From Lysinibacillus sp. KCTC 33748 (lineage in GTDB: Bacteria; Bacillota; Bacilli; Bacillales_A; Planococcaceae): DNA of 64,000 nt. Within the stretch, counting starts at the first letter, position 1. Every line of letters starts with the position of its first letter. A program made the position numbers and the translations under genes. Below the pieces are notes generated by a model. It had not been told where the DNA came from, did not search any database, and was given only the letters and a program-made list of their open reading frames with translations. This document shows, in pieces, positions 44,886-53,815 of this stretch. The stretch covers positions 112,418-176,417 of the forward strand of contig NZ_MWSJ01000007.1 of assembly GCF_002237755.1 (NCBI RefSeq), written 5' to 3'.

Positions 44886-45047
44886 ATGGGAGTACCATTA
44901 CCAATAATCATTATGATCGCAATGATGATGCTTATGTTTGGCGTATCTGTCATTGTCCTGTTGAAGAAAAAAGGCAATTTCTTTACACAAACTATCGATG
45001 CTAAGCCTAAGCAATCCAACGCTCAACAAGAGGACAAAAAAATATGA
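44886..45047 (+). CDS. Small membrane protein (53 aa) coupled to yidD
   Basis: Reads [20 protein letters not shown], then [10 protein letters not shown] and a polar tail ending EDKKI. One membrane segment near 5-26, cytoplasmic C-terminus. TTGGAGTG lies seven bases before the ATG. The stop overlaps the yidD start (ATGA at 45044-45047), so translation is coupled. I do not recognise the family. Confidence 0.7.
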   Translation: MGVPLPIIIMIAMMMLMFGVSVIVLLKKKGNFFTQTIDAKPKQSNAQQEDKKI

Positions 45048-45277
45048 AGTATCCCTTTATATGGCTCATTAAGTTTTACAGAAAATTTATATCACCCATG
45101 ACACCGCCATCCTGTCGCTTCCATCCTACATGCTCCTCCTATGGACTAGAAGCTTTTCAAAAACACGGTGCCATTAAAGGATTCTATTTAACGATTAAAC
45201 GCATATCAAAATGCCAACCATTCCATCCAGGTGGCTTTGATCCAGTACCTGAAAAATGGCCTTCGAAAAAGAATTAA
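45044..45277 (+). CDS. yidD: Membrane protein insertion efficiency factor YidD (YtjA)
   Basis: A 77-residue peripheral membrane protein with the family signature [20 protein letters not shown] and [13 protein letters not shown]; conserved cysteines C29, C36 and C59. YidD helps insertion of proteins by YidC; YtjA is the Bacillus form. The amphipathic N-terminus is present. Translationally coupled to the 53-residue protein upstream. Confidence 0.93.
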   Translation: MKYPFIWLIKFYRKFISPMTPPSCRFHPTCSSYGLEAFQKHGAIKGFYLTIKRISKCQPFHPGGFDPVPEKWPSKKN

Positions 45278-45298
45278 TCTTCGAAGGTCATTTTTTCT
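45259..45298 (+). terminator. Terminator of the yidD operon
   Basis: CCTTCGAA / TTCGAAGG stem with T run; the left arm overlaps the last yidD codons. Confidence 0.8.
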
Positions 45299-45344
45299 TG
45301 TGCTTTTTTAAGATGTACGTTATTATAGAAATTGTTCAAAAAAC

Positions 45345-45365
45345 AAATCGTAATGATTACTATTA
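45345..45365. promoter_or_regulatory. Zur box upstream of znuA
   Basis: AAATCGTAATGATTAC then TATTA matches the Bacillus Zur operator pattern AAATCGTAATNATTACGATTT at most positions. It lies 20 bases before the znuA start. Confidence 0.75.
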
Positions 45366-45384
45366 AAAAGAGGTATGCTATAAG

Positions 45385-46371
45385 ATGAAAAAATTATTTT
45401 TGTTATTTTCAGTTGCAGTACTTGCCCTATTCACTGCTGCCTGTGGGGATAAATCAACGTCCAAACAGTCAGAGACAAAAGATAAATTAACAATTTACAC
45501 GACTGTCTATCCATTAAGTTATTTTGCACAACGAATTGGTGGCGATTTTGTAGAGGTTTCTTCAATTTACCCTACCGGTGCCAATGAACACACATTTGAG
45601 CCAACACAAAAAGATATGATGAAATTAGCAGATGCTGATATATTTTTCTATATTGGCTTAGGGCTAGAGGGCTTTGTTGAAAATGCCAAAAAGACTCTAG
45701 CTAATGAAGATGTAACAATGGTGGCAACAGCAGATCAGATTTCAGATGAAAAATTAGCTATGAGTTCAGGTCACTCACATGATGATGAAGAGGAAGCACA
45801 TCACGGTCATGAAGACGGTCATGAAGAGCATGATCATGGTAATGTAGATCCACATGTTTGGCTATCACCAACGATCAGTCAAGACTTAGCACTTTCCATT
45901 AAAAACACTTTAGTTGAAAAAATGCCAGAACAAAAAGCTACATTTACAGCTAACTACGAGACATTGGTAAAAGAACTACAAGATTTAGATAACGAATTTA
46001 AAGCAACGGCGGATAAAGCGCAAGAGAAAACATTCTTCGTATCACATGCAGCATTTGGCTATATCGCAGGACAATACGGCTTAAAGCAAGTGCCAATAGC
46101 CGGTTTAAACTCGCAAAATGAACCTTCTCAAAAAGAACTTACAACGATTGTTGATAAAGCAAATGATTTGCATATTCACTACATTTTATTCGAGCAAAAT
46201 GTCTCTTCTAAATTAGCCGAGGTTATCCAAAAAGAAGTTGGAGCGAAGTCTCTTGTCTTGCATAATTTAAGCGTTTTAACAACAGATGATGTGAAGAAAA
46301 ATGAAACTTACTTCACCCTTATGAAGAAAAATATTCAAACCTTAAATACTGCCTTAAACGAACACAAATAA
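45385..46371 (+). CDS. znuA: Zinc ABC transporter substrate-binding lipoprotein ZnuA
   Basis: A 328-residue cluster A-I binding lipoprotein. Signal peptide with lipobox LFTAAC (C20). Metal ligands H69 (NEHTFEP), H157 (DPHVWLSP), a histidine in VSHAAFGYIA and a C-terminal acidic residue. The loop at 130-151 is very rich in histidine and acid, the usual mark of zinc rather than manganese binding. The Zur-type box upstream agrees. No ATPase or permease gene is adjacent, so partners must lie elsewhere. It has its own terminator. Confidence 0.9.
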   Translation: MKKLFLLFSVAVLALFTAACGDKSTSKQSETKDKLTIYTTVYPLSYFAQRIGGDFVEVSSIYPTGANEHTFEPTQKDMMKLADADIFFYIGLGLEGFVENAKKTLANEDVTMVATADQISDEKLAMSSGHSHDDEEEAHHGHEDGHEEHDHGNVDPHVWLSPTISQDLALSIKNTLVEKMPEQKATFTANYETLVKELQDLDNEFKATADKAQEKTFFVSHAAFGYIAGQYGLKQVPIAGLNSQNEPSQKELTTIVDKANDLHIHYILFEQNVSSKLAEVIQKEVGAKSLVLHNLSVLTTDDVKKNETYFTLMKKNIQTLNTALNEHK

Positions 46372-47540
46372 ATGAGTAAGGAGGTGCCCCGAAAATCGTA
46401 TGGGGACACCTCCTTTATTATGACGTACTTTTCTTGTGGCATTCGTTTTTCCGTTCTATCAATACTTATTAGCCCTTTTTTCTTATACATAGTATTTTGT
46501 ATTATCTTTTGATTAGCCTTTAATTGGGCTATATTACTTTCTAAAATGATTGGTTCCCATTCATTTAGATGTACCTGAACACTCTTATCGCTTTTATTAC
46601 CTTTCAAAAGCAGTGTAGGCTGTTCTATTAATGGCTTTACTAATTGTTTATTTTTACTTAAAACGGACAGCCCTCTATCAAAGGTAAACTGACTATCCAT
46701 AATTGATTTTGTAAGAACTTCAATCTTACTTGTTTTTTGTAAATCGCTATAGGCTTCGCTTGTAGCAGCTGGGAAACTTAAATAGTCCCAAGAGTGATCT
46801 TTTGCTAATTGGCGATCAGAAACTAAAAAATAATTATAACGTACCTCTCCCTTATGATCAGGCAAAGGATCATCCCAAGTAACGTCGATATGATACCATG
46901 CATTATCAAGCTTTACTAAGACCCAGGCGTGTAGTTGCTCTCCTACTTTTCCTGGTACATATTGTACCTCAAAGCCTTGCATCTCTAGCATTCGATAAAG
47001 TACTAAAGCATATGCCTGACAAACTCCCTTTTTTTCTGTAAGCAATGTGTAGGGAGAATATGGACTTCCTTCCGTTTCCTTTGAATATTCAGCAGATAGA
47101 ACGATAAAATCATGTGCAGCTTGTATTTTTTGCAATTCACTTAATCCATGCATAGGTGCAATAATATTCGCCAAAGTCTGTTCTACAAACACTTCCTCTT
47201 GCTGTGAAATATGATAGGTAAACTCAAATCTAATGACAATATTATTGGTATAGCCTTCATATTTCCATTTAAAACTAGAAATATTGGCGTAAATATATGG
47301 ATCTTGAATAGCATGTTTAATAAGCTCTGATAGTTCATCTTTTATTTCAGTCGTTTTACCAGTATATCGAATGTCAAATTCAGTAGTTAATTGCATGACT
47401 TGTTTTTGAATTTGATATTGTAGGGATTCTATTGAATTGGCTGTTGTCGTGTTCTTTTGTTCATAGTTTGCGAATACTTGCACATGACTCATTTGTAGAA
47501 CAAATAATATAATGAAAACATTATATATATATTTTCTCAT
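46335..47540 (-). CDS. Secreted transglutaminase-like protein, 3' end possibly frameshifted
   Basis: About 401 residues: signal-anchor segment at 4-25, then an extracellular domain with a transglutaminase/protease-like triad C174 (KKGVCQAYALVLYR), H204 (QLHAWVLV) and D219 (WYHIDVTWDDP). Substrate unknown; related proteins act at the cell wall. The ATG at 47540 has better AAAGGAG spacing than the one at 47549. The frame runs through the shared terminator and 37 bases into the antisense of znuA. Another frame has TAATAA just before that terminator, so the last ~30 residues may follow a one-base shift in GAAAAG. Confidence 0.72.
   Translation of the reverse strand: MRKYIYNVFIILFVLQMSHVQVFANYEQKNTTTANSIESLQYQIQKQVMQLTTEFDIRYTGKTTEIKDELSELIKHAIQDPYIYANISSFKWKYEGYTNNIVIRFEFTYHISQQEEVFVEQTLANIIAPMHGLSELQKIQAAHDFIVLSAEYSKETEGSPYSPYTLLTEKKGVCQAYALVLYRMLEMQGFEVQYVPGKVGEQLHAWVLVKLDNAWYHIDVTWDDPLPDHKGEVRYNYFLVSDRQLAKDHSWDYLSFPAATSEAYSDLQKTSKIEVLTKSIMDSQFTFDRGLSVLSKNKQLVKPLIEQPTLLLKGNKSDKSVQVHLNEWEPIILESNIAQLKANQKIIQNTMYKKKGLISIDRTEKRMPQEKYVIIKEVSPYDFRGTSLLIYLCSFKAVFKV
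46378..46417. terminator. Bidirectional terminator between znuA and the transglutaminase gene
   Basis: AAGGAGGTGCCCC / GGGGACACCTCCTT hairpin with T residues on both strands. Confidence 0.85.
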
Positions 47541-47645
47541 ATGAGTCATTCTCCTTTACTAAATAGTTTATGCCTGTCATTTCTTATTATGTTAATGAAT
47601 GATTAATTTAATCCTAAAAGTTTACTGAATTGATTCTTAAACGAA

Positions 47646-47680
47646 TAAAAGAAGCCTTCTTATAATGAAGGCTTCCCTTT
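47646..47680 (-). terminator. Isolated hairpin, terminator-like
   Basis: GAAGCCTTC / GAAGGCTTC followed by TTTTATT on the minus strand. It lies upstream of the transglutaminase gene, possibly the former terminator of the gene at 48.2 kb before the repeat at 47747-48035 was inserted. Confidence 0.55.
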
Positions 47681-48150
47681 ATAGTGTTGAAAAAACTATT
47701 ATCTCAATTAAATTAAATTATGTATGACTTTTTTGCAAAGCGAGAAGTTGATTCCGTTCCGCCTGGGTGCTTTGTTGGTGCTGTCGCTACGCTTTCGCAC
47801 AGATTAAACATTTGCTGCCGCTACGATAGCACTACGCTTTCGCACAGAGCAAAGCTTCTTGAGGGCGTCCGATGATCCGCTTGGGCCAACATATGTTTTT
47901 TGCGCGAAGGCGAAGCGGCAGCAACAACAGCACCGATGTTGATCACGAAGGCGTTATCACAGGACGTGATGGTTTTAGCCTTCGTTCCGCTATTGCGGAT
48001 CCTCGAGGAGTCGCCTAGCCTCCACTCCAATCAACCAATCCACATACTCTTATATAGTAAAATACAATATTTCAGTAAGTGGTTTTTGTCTGGCAAAAGT
48101 GAAGCGCTACAGCATTTATAAAGATTCCCTTGATTATTTTTTTAATCACA
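47681..48150. other. Intergenic gap dominated by a repeat
   Basis: About 470 bases, mostly the repeat at 47747-48035. No gene is supported. Confidence 0.5.
47747..48035. repeat. Dispersed MITE-like repeat, full copy 7 (inverted relative to copy 4)
   Basis: Begins GTTGATTCCGTTCCGCCTGG and ends with the inverted outer arm GGAGTCGCCTAGCC...CAATCAAC. Inside, GCGAAAGC-type blocks and the hairpin CGAAGGC / GCCTTCG (47946-47952, 47978-47984) with inner ATCAC-AGGAC-GTGAT occur in the same order as copy 4 but on the opposite strand. Confidence 0.8.
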
Positions 48151-48180
48151 TAAAAGAGCATCGATTCCGATGCTCTTTTA
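48151..48180 (-). terminator. Terminator of the hypothetical gene at 48.2 kb
   Basis: AAAAGAGCATCG / CGATGCTCTTTT hairpin. Confidence 0.85.
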
Positions 48181-48192
48181 GTGTGAAAATTA

Positions 48193-48645
48193 TTAATTTC
48201 TTTTTGTTTCAGTAATTATAGGCTCATCATATGAAATAATATCTATAATATGGTTCAAACAAGGAATTTGATAGTGAACGAACTGCTTCTCGGGATTTAT
48301 ATCTTCAGCAATTGTTCCTGCTTTAATAAAATCCAAATATCTTGATTTAGAGTAAATTCTAAAAAGATTGCCCTCGGAAATTTCGTAATCATCCATTACA
48401 GTAAACGATTCATCAATAATGGAGTAAGCAACATATGTTTCAAAATCCAATTGCAGAATTGGTAGATTGTCATCAACATCAATTGGGGATGCTTCTATTT
48501 CAACCTTATCTGTAATTTTCACTAACTCTTTAGTATTGTTCACATTACACCTATCAATAAGTACCCGCAGTGAGTTTTCTTCTGGTTCAAACAATTTGTT
48601 TAAATATATATACCCTTTAAATTTCATCAAATCTTGAAAATTCAA
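48193..48645 (-). CDS. Hypothetical protein, about 150 residues
   Basis: A soluble, acidic protein. I placed the start at TTG 48645 because GGGGGT lies six bases upstream; a longer frame to 48690 has no ribosome site. Readable stretches: NFQDLMKFKGYIYLNKLFEP at the start and HYQIPCLNHIIDIISYDEPI near the end. Family not recognised; the size and acidity resemble immunity or other small accessory proteins, but nothing proves it. Monocistronic with its own terminator, next to a repeat. Confidence 0.55.
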   Translation of the reverse strand: MNFQDLMKFKGYIYLNKLFEPEENSLRVLIDRCNVNNTKELVKITDKVEIEASPIDVDDNLPILQLDFETYVAYSIIDESFTVMDDYEISEGNLFRIYSKSRYLDFIKAGTIAEDINPEKQFVHYQIPCLNHIIDIISYDEPIITETKRN

Positions 48646-48717
48646 TACTTTACCCCCATTTCGAAAAACTATTTGAAATAAATTAAACATGTCAAACCTA
48701 TAACGAAGGCTTCTTTA

Positions 48718-50142
48718 TTAATCCATTAATTTTCTCCGAAGTAGTTTATTGGCGCCGTTTCGTGGGAGCTTGTCTGCAACAATAATCTCTTTAGGAAGTT
48801 TATATTTCGCAAGCTTCTTTTGACAAAATGCTTGTAATTGTTCTACCTGAACATGTTCTTTTAATACAACAAAGGCGATTGGTACCTGTCCCCACTTATC
48901 ATCATCAATGCCGCATACTCCCGCTTCTTTTACAGCAGGATGTGTAAGTAGCACATTTTCGATTTCAGCAGGATAAATGTTTTCGCCACCTGAAATAATT
49001 AAATCAGCCCGACGATCGATAACAAATAAATAACCATCTTCATCTATATAACCAATATCCCCAGTATGGAGCCAGCCATCAATCGTTGCATCTTTTTGAG
49101 CAAAACGACCAATGTACCCTGGTGTAACATGAGGACCACGTATGCAAATCTCTCCTTCACCATTGTCATTCGGCTCAGCAATGCGCATTTGATTAAAAAA
49201 TAATGGCTTTCCCGCTGAGCCAATTTTTTTCATCGCATCTTCATTTGCTAATGTTGCAGTTTGTGACGAAGTTTCAGTCATACCATACGTTTGTGCTACA
49301 GCTAAATGTAATGCTTGCGCTCTCTTTAAATAATCCACTGGTACAGGACCACCACCGGCTAGCATCATTTTAAATTTCGGTGAGGCTTGTGCATTTTTCT
49401 GTTCAAGAGTATGTAGAATCCTTTCCAATATGACAGCGACTACCGACATATGTGTAACCTCGCCATCCATTATATTTTGTGAAATTGCTTCTGCATCAAA
49501 TTGATCATATAAATGCACTTTATTTCCGTACAACAGTGAACGCACTAAAATAGAAAAGCCGCTAATATGAAAAAGTGGTACAGCACATAACCAAGTATCA
49601 TCCGCATGCAAACCTATATTTAACACTGAGGCCGTTGCACTTGCCTGGTGATTTCCTACTGTTTGACAAACGCCCTTGGGAAAACCAGTCGTCCCAGATG
49701 TGTACATAATCGATGTTGTTTGGTTTAAAGACCATTCTTTCGTAATATCAATAGCCGTTTCTGTACTTTTTTCTATAGTAGAAAATAAATAATTAGTCGT
49801 ATGTGATGGTAATTTTTCTATATCCTCATCGGCAACTAATACTGCCATAGCTTCTGAATCCTCAAGCTGGTAAGCTATTTCATCTTGTGTTAGCCTACGA
49901 TTTAGCATGACCATTTCACATTGTAAATGCATACATGCGTACATCATAATAACAAGTGAAGGCTTACTCGGCCCCATTATTGCAATACGGTCGCCTTGCT
50001 TAATATCCAGTGTTGTAAGTTGACGAGCACGTTTTAAAGATAAATCATTTAACTCTTGAAATGTCCAAGTCTGCCCATTATATGTTAAACCGTTTCGTAA
50101 AGGTGTTAAATACGCTCGCTGTAAAACCCAATTCAGATACAT
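48718..50142 (-). CDS. menE: o-Succinylbenzoate-CoA ligase
   Basis: A 474-residue acyl-CoA synthetase. The start at ATG 50142 is chosen because TTGGAGGA lies nine bases upstream and MYLNWVLQRAYLTPLRNGL aligns with MenE starts; the longer frame adds 24 residues. AMP-binding motif TSIMYTSGTTGFPKG, later GYIGRF...GWLHTGDIGYIDEDGYL and the C-terminal K in NGANKLLRRKL. It activates o-succinylbenzoate with CoA in menaquinone synthesis. It lies after menB but a terminator separates them, so it may have its own promoter. Confidence 0.92.
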   Translation of the reverse strand: MYLNWVLQRAYLTPLRNGLTYNGQTWTFQELNDLSLKRARQLTTLDIKQGDRIAIMGPSKPSLVIMMYACMHLQCEMVMLNRRLTQDEIAYQLEDSEAMAVLVADEDIEKLPSHTTNYLFSTIEKSTETAIDITKEWSLNQTTSIMYTSGTTGFPKGVCQTVGNHQASATASVLNIGLHADDTWLCAVPLFHISGFSILVRSLLYGNKVHLYDQFDAEAISQNIMDGEVTHMSVVAVILERILHTLEQKNAQASPKFKMMLAGGGPVPVDYLKRAQALHLAVAQTYGMTETSSQTATLANEDAMKKIGSAGKPLFFNQMRIAEPNDNGEGEICIRGPHVTPGYIGRFAQKDATIDGWLHTGDIGYIDEDGYLFVIDRRADLIISGGENIYPAEIENVLLTHPAVKEAGVCGIDDDKWGQVPIAFVVLKEHVQVEQLQAFCQKKLAKYKLPKEIIVADKLPRNGANKLLRRKLMD

Positions 50143-50253
50143 CTCGTTATTCCTCCAATTTGCCTTATCTTGCCATTTCATCGTAATATCCTTCAGTTGG
50201 ATATGGAGTTCCATTACTCTGCCAAGTCTATCCGTCTTACCTATTTAGATATA

Positions 50254-50285
50254 CAAAAAGCTCGTATCTCAGTAAGATACGAGCC
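50254..50285 (-). terminator. Terminator between menB and menE
   Basis: GCTCGTATCT / AGATACGAGC hairpin followed by TTTTT on the minus strand, just after menB. Confidence 0.85.
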
Positions 50286-50303
50286 GTTCATCGCTTCAGA
50301 TCA

Positions 50304-51122
50304 TCAAGGGAATCTTGGGAATTGACCGAAATCTGGTTGACGTTTTTCTTTAAATGCGTCACGACCTTCTTTAGCTTCATCTGTTGTGTAATAAAGAAGA
50401 GTAGCGTCGCCAGCCATTTGTTGAAGACCTGCTAAACCGTCTGTATCTGCGTTCATTGCTGCTTTTAAGAAGCGTAGAGCAGTTGGAGACATTTCTAGCA
50501 TTTCTTCACACCATTGTACAGTTTCATCTTCTAATTGCTCATAAGGAACAACTGTGTTAACTAATCCCATATCAAGTGCTTGCTGTGCATCATATTGACG
50601 GCAAAGGTACCAAATTTCACGCGCCTTTTTATGACCAATAATACGTGCAAGATAGCCTGAGCCGTATCCAGCATCGAATGAACCAACTTTTGGTCCAGTT
50701 TGTCCAAAACGAGCGTTGTCAGCAGCAATTGTTAAGTCACAGACAACGTGTAATACGTGTCCTCCACCAATTGCATAACCTGCCACCATCGCTACTACAG
50801 GTTTTGGAATAACACGGATTAAACGTTGTAAATCAAGGACGTTTAGACGTGGGATTTCATCTTCACCAACATAGCCGCCATGACCGCGTACTTTTTGGTC
50901 TCCACCTGAACAGAAGGCATGTTCACCTTCACCAGTTAAAATGATAACTCCAACATTTTTGTCATCACGTGCACGTGAAAAAGCATCGATCATTTCCATT
51001 ACCGTTTTTGGTCGGAACGCGTTGCGTACTTCTGGGCGGTTAATCGTAATTTTTGCGATACCGTTATAGAACTCATACTTAATGTCTTCATAAGTATGTA
51101 AACTTGTCCATTGACGTGTCAT
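50304..51122 (-). CDS. menB: 1,4-Dihydroxy-2-naphthoyl-CoA synthase
   Basis: A 272-residue crotonase-fold enzyme, standard MenB length. Oxyanion-hole motifs [14 protein letters not shown] near 70-84 and [20 protein letters not shown] near 114-133; conserved [13 protein letters not shown]. It cyclises o-succinylbenzoyl-CoA. AGGAGG precedes the ATG. Fourth gene in the menF-D-H-B-E order; the gap to menH is 147 bases filled with hairpins. Confidence 0.95.
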   Translation of the reverse strand: MTRQWTSLHTYEDIKYEFYNGIAKITINRPEVRNAFRPKTVMEMIDAFSRARDDKNVGVIILTGEGEHAFCSGGDQKVRGHGGYVGEDEIPRLNVLDLQRLIRVIPKPVVAMVAGYAIGGGHVLHVVCDLTIAADNARFGQTGPKVGSFDAGYGSGYLARIIGHKKAREIWYLCRQYDAQQALDMGLVNTVVPYEQLEDETVQWCEEMLEMSPTALRFLKAAMNADTDGLAGLQQMAGDATLLYYTTDEAKEGRDAFKEKRQPDFGQFPRFP

Positions 51123-51147
51123 TGAATTGCCTCCTAATAATTAAATT

Positions 51148-51264
51148 CGTCTCGTTCAAATCGAGGCGAAAACGTAAAAATTTTATTACGTTCAATTATG
51201 CCTCGGCATAATTGCGTCTGGAATCGGCTTTGTGCAAGCACAAAAGAATTCCTTTCCGATTCCG
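51148..51264. repeat. Cluster of palindromes between menH and menB
   Basis: Four inverted repeats in 120 bases: CGTCTCG / CGAGGCG (51148-51168), CGTAAAAATTTTATTACG (51173-51190), the perfect palindrome AATTATGCCTCGGCATAATT (51194-51213), and GGAATCGG / CCGATTCC (51220-51264). Confidence 0.6.
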
Positions 51265-51269
51265 CGGCT

Positions 51270-52103
51270 TTAAATTCTCTCATTGGTGTTGAAAGAAGTT
51301 AAATGTTCCTCTACTATTGTAGCAAACTCAGCGGGATTTTCCACATGAATTGCATGTCCAGCGTCATTTACTGTCGTATGCTTGGCATTTTTTAATAACG
51401 CTTTCATTTCTAGTGCTATTTTACAAAATTTCTCATCGAGTGATCCCGTAATTAAAAGCACAGGAAATTCAAGCTTCTCCAATACCATCCAATTTGGTGG
51501 TTGACCTCCTGTGCCAATGCCCCGTAAGCTACCTGCCAAGCCTTCCTCCTCCTGAGAAAGTCGTTCGAACCTAATCGCTTCTTGCACATCGTGTGGTAAA
51601 CGCTTTTGAGATTCAAACAAAGGAATAGTCTCCCATGCATTAACAAATGATATCAAACCATTACTAATTATTTTTTCAGCGAGAGCGTTATCCCTCTCAC
51701 AACGTTCAGATCGTTCCTTTGAAGTTCGTAAACCTGGCGAAGCACTTTCTAAAATTAGCTTTTCAATGCGTTCGGGGTAGGTGATTGCATACGATAATGC
51801 AACTCTTCCTCCCATTGAATAGCCTAACAGCGTAAATTTCTTAAGCTCTAACTGGCAAAAGACTTCCTCTAAATCTTGGATTTGCTCTTGCATAGAGAAA
51901 CGACTAATTTGCTTGGGTATTGCCGTTTGACCATGACCAATTAAATCAATGGCAATAACTCGTACACTAGGTAGAGCTTTCGCTAAATTTCGCCATGTAG
52001 CCGTACTACCTGTAAAACCATGCAATGCAACGAGTGTTTGCCCCGCTTCTTCATTCCAGATGTCCACGCTCGTTTCGAGTCCACGAATCATTAGCTTTGC
52101 CAT
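51270..52103 (-). CDS. menH: MenH, SHCHC synthase
   Basis: A 277-residue alpha/beta hydrolase fold enzyme (B. subtilis YtxM). Nucleophile serine in LLGYSMGGRVALSYA near 100, acid in ITGSLDEKF, histidine in NDAGHAIHVENP. It forms 2-succinyl-6-hydroxy-2,4-cyclohexadiene-1-carboxylate by removing pyruvate. It overlaps menD by 13 bases; identity is supported by that position. Confidence 0.92.
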   Translation of the reverse strand: MAKLMIRGLETSVDIWNEEAGQTLVALHGFTGSTATWRNLAKALPSVRVIAIDLIGHGQTAIPKQISRFSMQEQIQDLEEVFCQLELKKFTLLGYSMGGRVALSYAITYPERIEKLILESASPGLRTSKERSERCERDNALAEKIISNGLISFVNAWETIPLFESQKRLPHDVQEAIRFERLSQEEEGLAGSLRGIGTGGQPPNWMVLEKLEFPVLLITGSLDEKFCKIALEMKALLKNAKHTTVNDAGHAIHVENPAEFATIVEEHLTSFNTNERI

Positions 52104-53815
52104 GCTTTTAGCCCCGCATTAATGCGATTCCACAGCGCCCGATGCGCATATACATTTTCCTCTCGGTTCGTGAAAATTTCGATTAAGCGCATTGGTCGTT
52201 TCTTCATAGTAGTGAACTTTACTGATAGCTCTGAAATATCGTCTACACGTATATAGTCCATTCCGTACATGTTGGCAATATCAAAGAATTCTAGGGCAGT
52301 CGGTGTACCGAACAAATCTTCATAATGTGCCTCGACTGTAGATTGTGGTAAATAAGAGAAAATACCGCCGCCATCATTATTCATAACGATAATTGTCAGG
52401 TTGCATTCCTGGTATCTTGAAGCAATTAACCCGTTGACATCATGTAAAAAGGCTAAATCGCCAATAAGTAAGTATGTTTCTCGGTTATTTCCTTGACTAA
52501 AGCCCATTGCTGTCGATACGACGCCATCAATACCGTTCGTTCCACGATTCGCAACAATACGGAGATCTTTTGGTGTCGCCATTAAAAACGTATCAATATC
52601 ACGCACTGGCATACTGCTACTTACAAAAATATCACTACCATTAGGAATCATTTTGAGTAATCGACTTACCATTGCTCCCTCATCAATTGCACCATCAGAA
52701 TAGTGTTCAATATACTCTAGTGCTATATCATTAGCATCTTGCCACTCAGCTAAATACGCTGCTTCTAGTACTGTTTCAGAGACTTCTAATTGCGTGAGCC
52801 ACTCACCAATACTTGCATGAACAAAATGAGTAGACGCACCTGTAGCATCACGGAACATCGGATCTTCATCGACCACAATATAAGCATTTGGCTGCGATTT
52901 AGTAATAAATTGCATAATAAATTTAGAAACAGGCTGTGCTCCTAAACGTAGTACCGTATCTGGTTTAACTAATGCTTTAAAATCTTCGCTTTTCATAATT
53001 GCATCGTACGTTGTGATCATATATGGTAGACAATCCTCTGGGACAGACGAGCGCATATTAGATAAACTCTCGACAATGACCGGCCATTTTAATTGACGAA
53101 CAAACTCCCACATCTTTGTTAAATCTGTACCAAGTGCTAGCTCACCAATAATAACAAAGCCTCTTTTAGTTGCACGTATAATCTCCGATAACTCTTGTTG
53201 AGTCGCCATGGAAGGTATTAACTGACCCATACTACTGTGCTTAAATGTCGCTTCTGGAAGTTCCTCTCGAAAATCAATCAACAAAGGTTCTCTAAACGGT
53301 ACATTAATATGCACTGGTCCAAATGGGGCGCTCATTGCAATCGCTACCGCACGTGCGATATGGCGCTCGATAAACGGCAATGTTGGTGCTGCATCATCTG
53401 CCAACGGGAAATCCACGCTCCACTTAACATGGGAACCATATAAATTCGGCTGATTGATAGCCTGTGGTGCACCTACCTCTCGCAATTCATGTGGACGATC
53501 AGCTGTGATTACAATTAATGGTACACGGGCATAGCTTGCTTCAACAATGGCAGGAAAATAGTTTGCCGCAGCTGTTCCCGATGTGCATAAAAGAACAACA
53601 GGTTTTGCTGTAGCCTTTGCAATTCCTAACGCAAAAAAGGCAGCAGATCGCTCATCAACCTGACGATACATATGGAGCTGTTTCGTTGAAGCAAATGCAT
53701 AAGCTAAAGGTGTAGAACGTGAGCCAGGGCTGACTACAACGTTTTCAACGCCAGCTTGCACTAGTGACGCTACCATTTTATAAACATAATCCGTTAACAT
53801 TTCTCGTTCACTCAT
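52091..53815 (-). CDS. menD: SEPHCHC synthase MenD
   Basis: A 574-residue thiamine diphosphate enzyme. N-terminal VVSPGSRSTPLAYAF near 25-39 and the cofactor-activating glutamate in QVDERSAAFFALG; C-terminal ThDP motif GDLAFLHDVNGL...NNDGGG. It joins isochorismate and 2-oxoglutarate in menaquinone synthesis. GGAGGACAATTAC precedes the ATG. It overlaps menF by 8 bases and menH by 13, a tightly coupled operon. Confidence 0.96.
   Translation of the reverse strand: MSEREMLTDYVYKMVASLVQAGVENVVVSPGSRSTPLAYAFASTKQLHMYRQVDERSAAFFALGIAKATAKPVVLLCTSGTAAANYFPAIVEASYARVPLIVITADRPHELREVGAPQAINQPNLYGSHVKWSVDFPLADDAAPTLPFIERHIARAVAIAMSAPFGPVHINVPFREPLLIDFREELPEATFKHSSMGQLIPSMATQQELSEIIRATKRGFVIIGELALGTDLTKMWEFVRQLKWPVIVESLSNMRSSVPEDCLPYMITTYDAIMKSEDFKALVKPDTVLRLGAQPVSKFIMQFITKSQPNAYIVVDEDPMFRDATGASTHFVHASIGEWLTQLEVSETVLEAAYLAEWQDANDIALEYIEHYSDGAIDEGAMVSRLLKMIPNGSDIFVSSSMPVRDIDTFLMATPKDLRIVANRGTNGIDGVVSTAMGFSQGNNRETYLLIGDLAFLHDVNGLIASRYQECNLTIIVMNNDGGGIFSYLPQSTVEAHYEDLFGTPTALEFFDIANMYGMDYIRVDDISELSVKFTTMKKRPMRLIEIFTNREENVYAHRALWNRINAGLKAWQS

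Noticed and set aside
47821..48121. Open frames on both strands near 47.8-48.1 kb
   Set aside because: They are translations of the repeat copy at 47747-48035.
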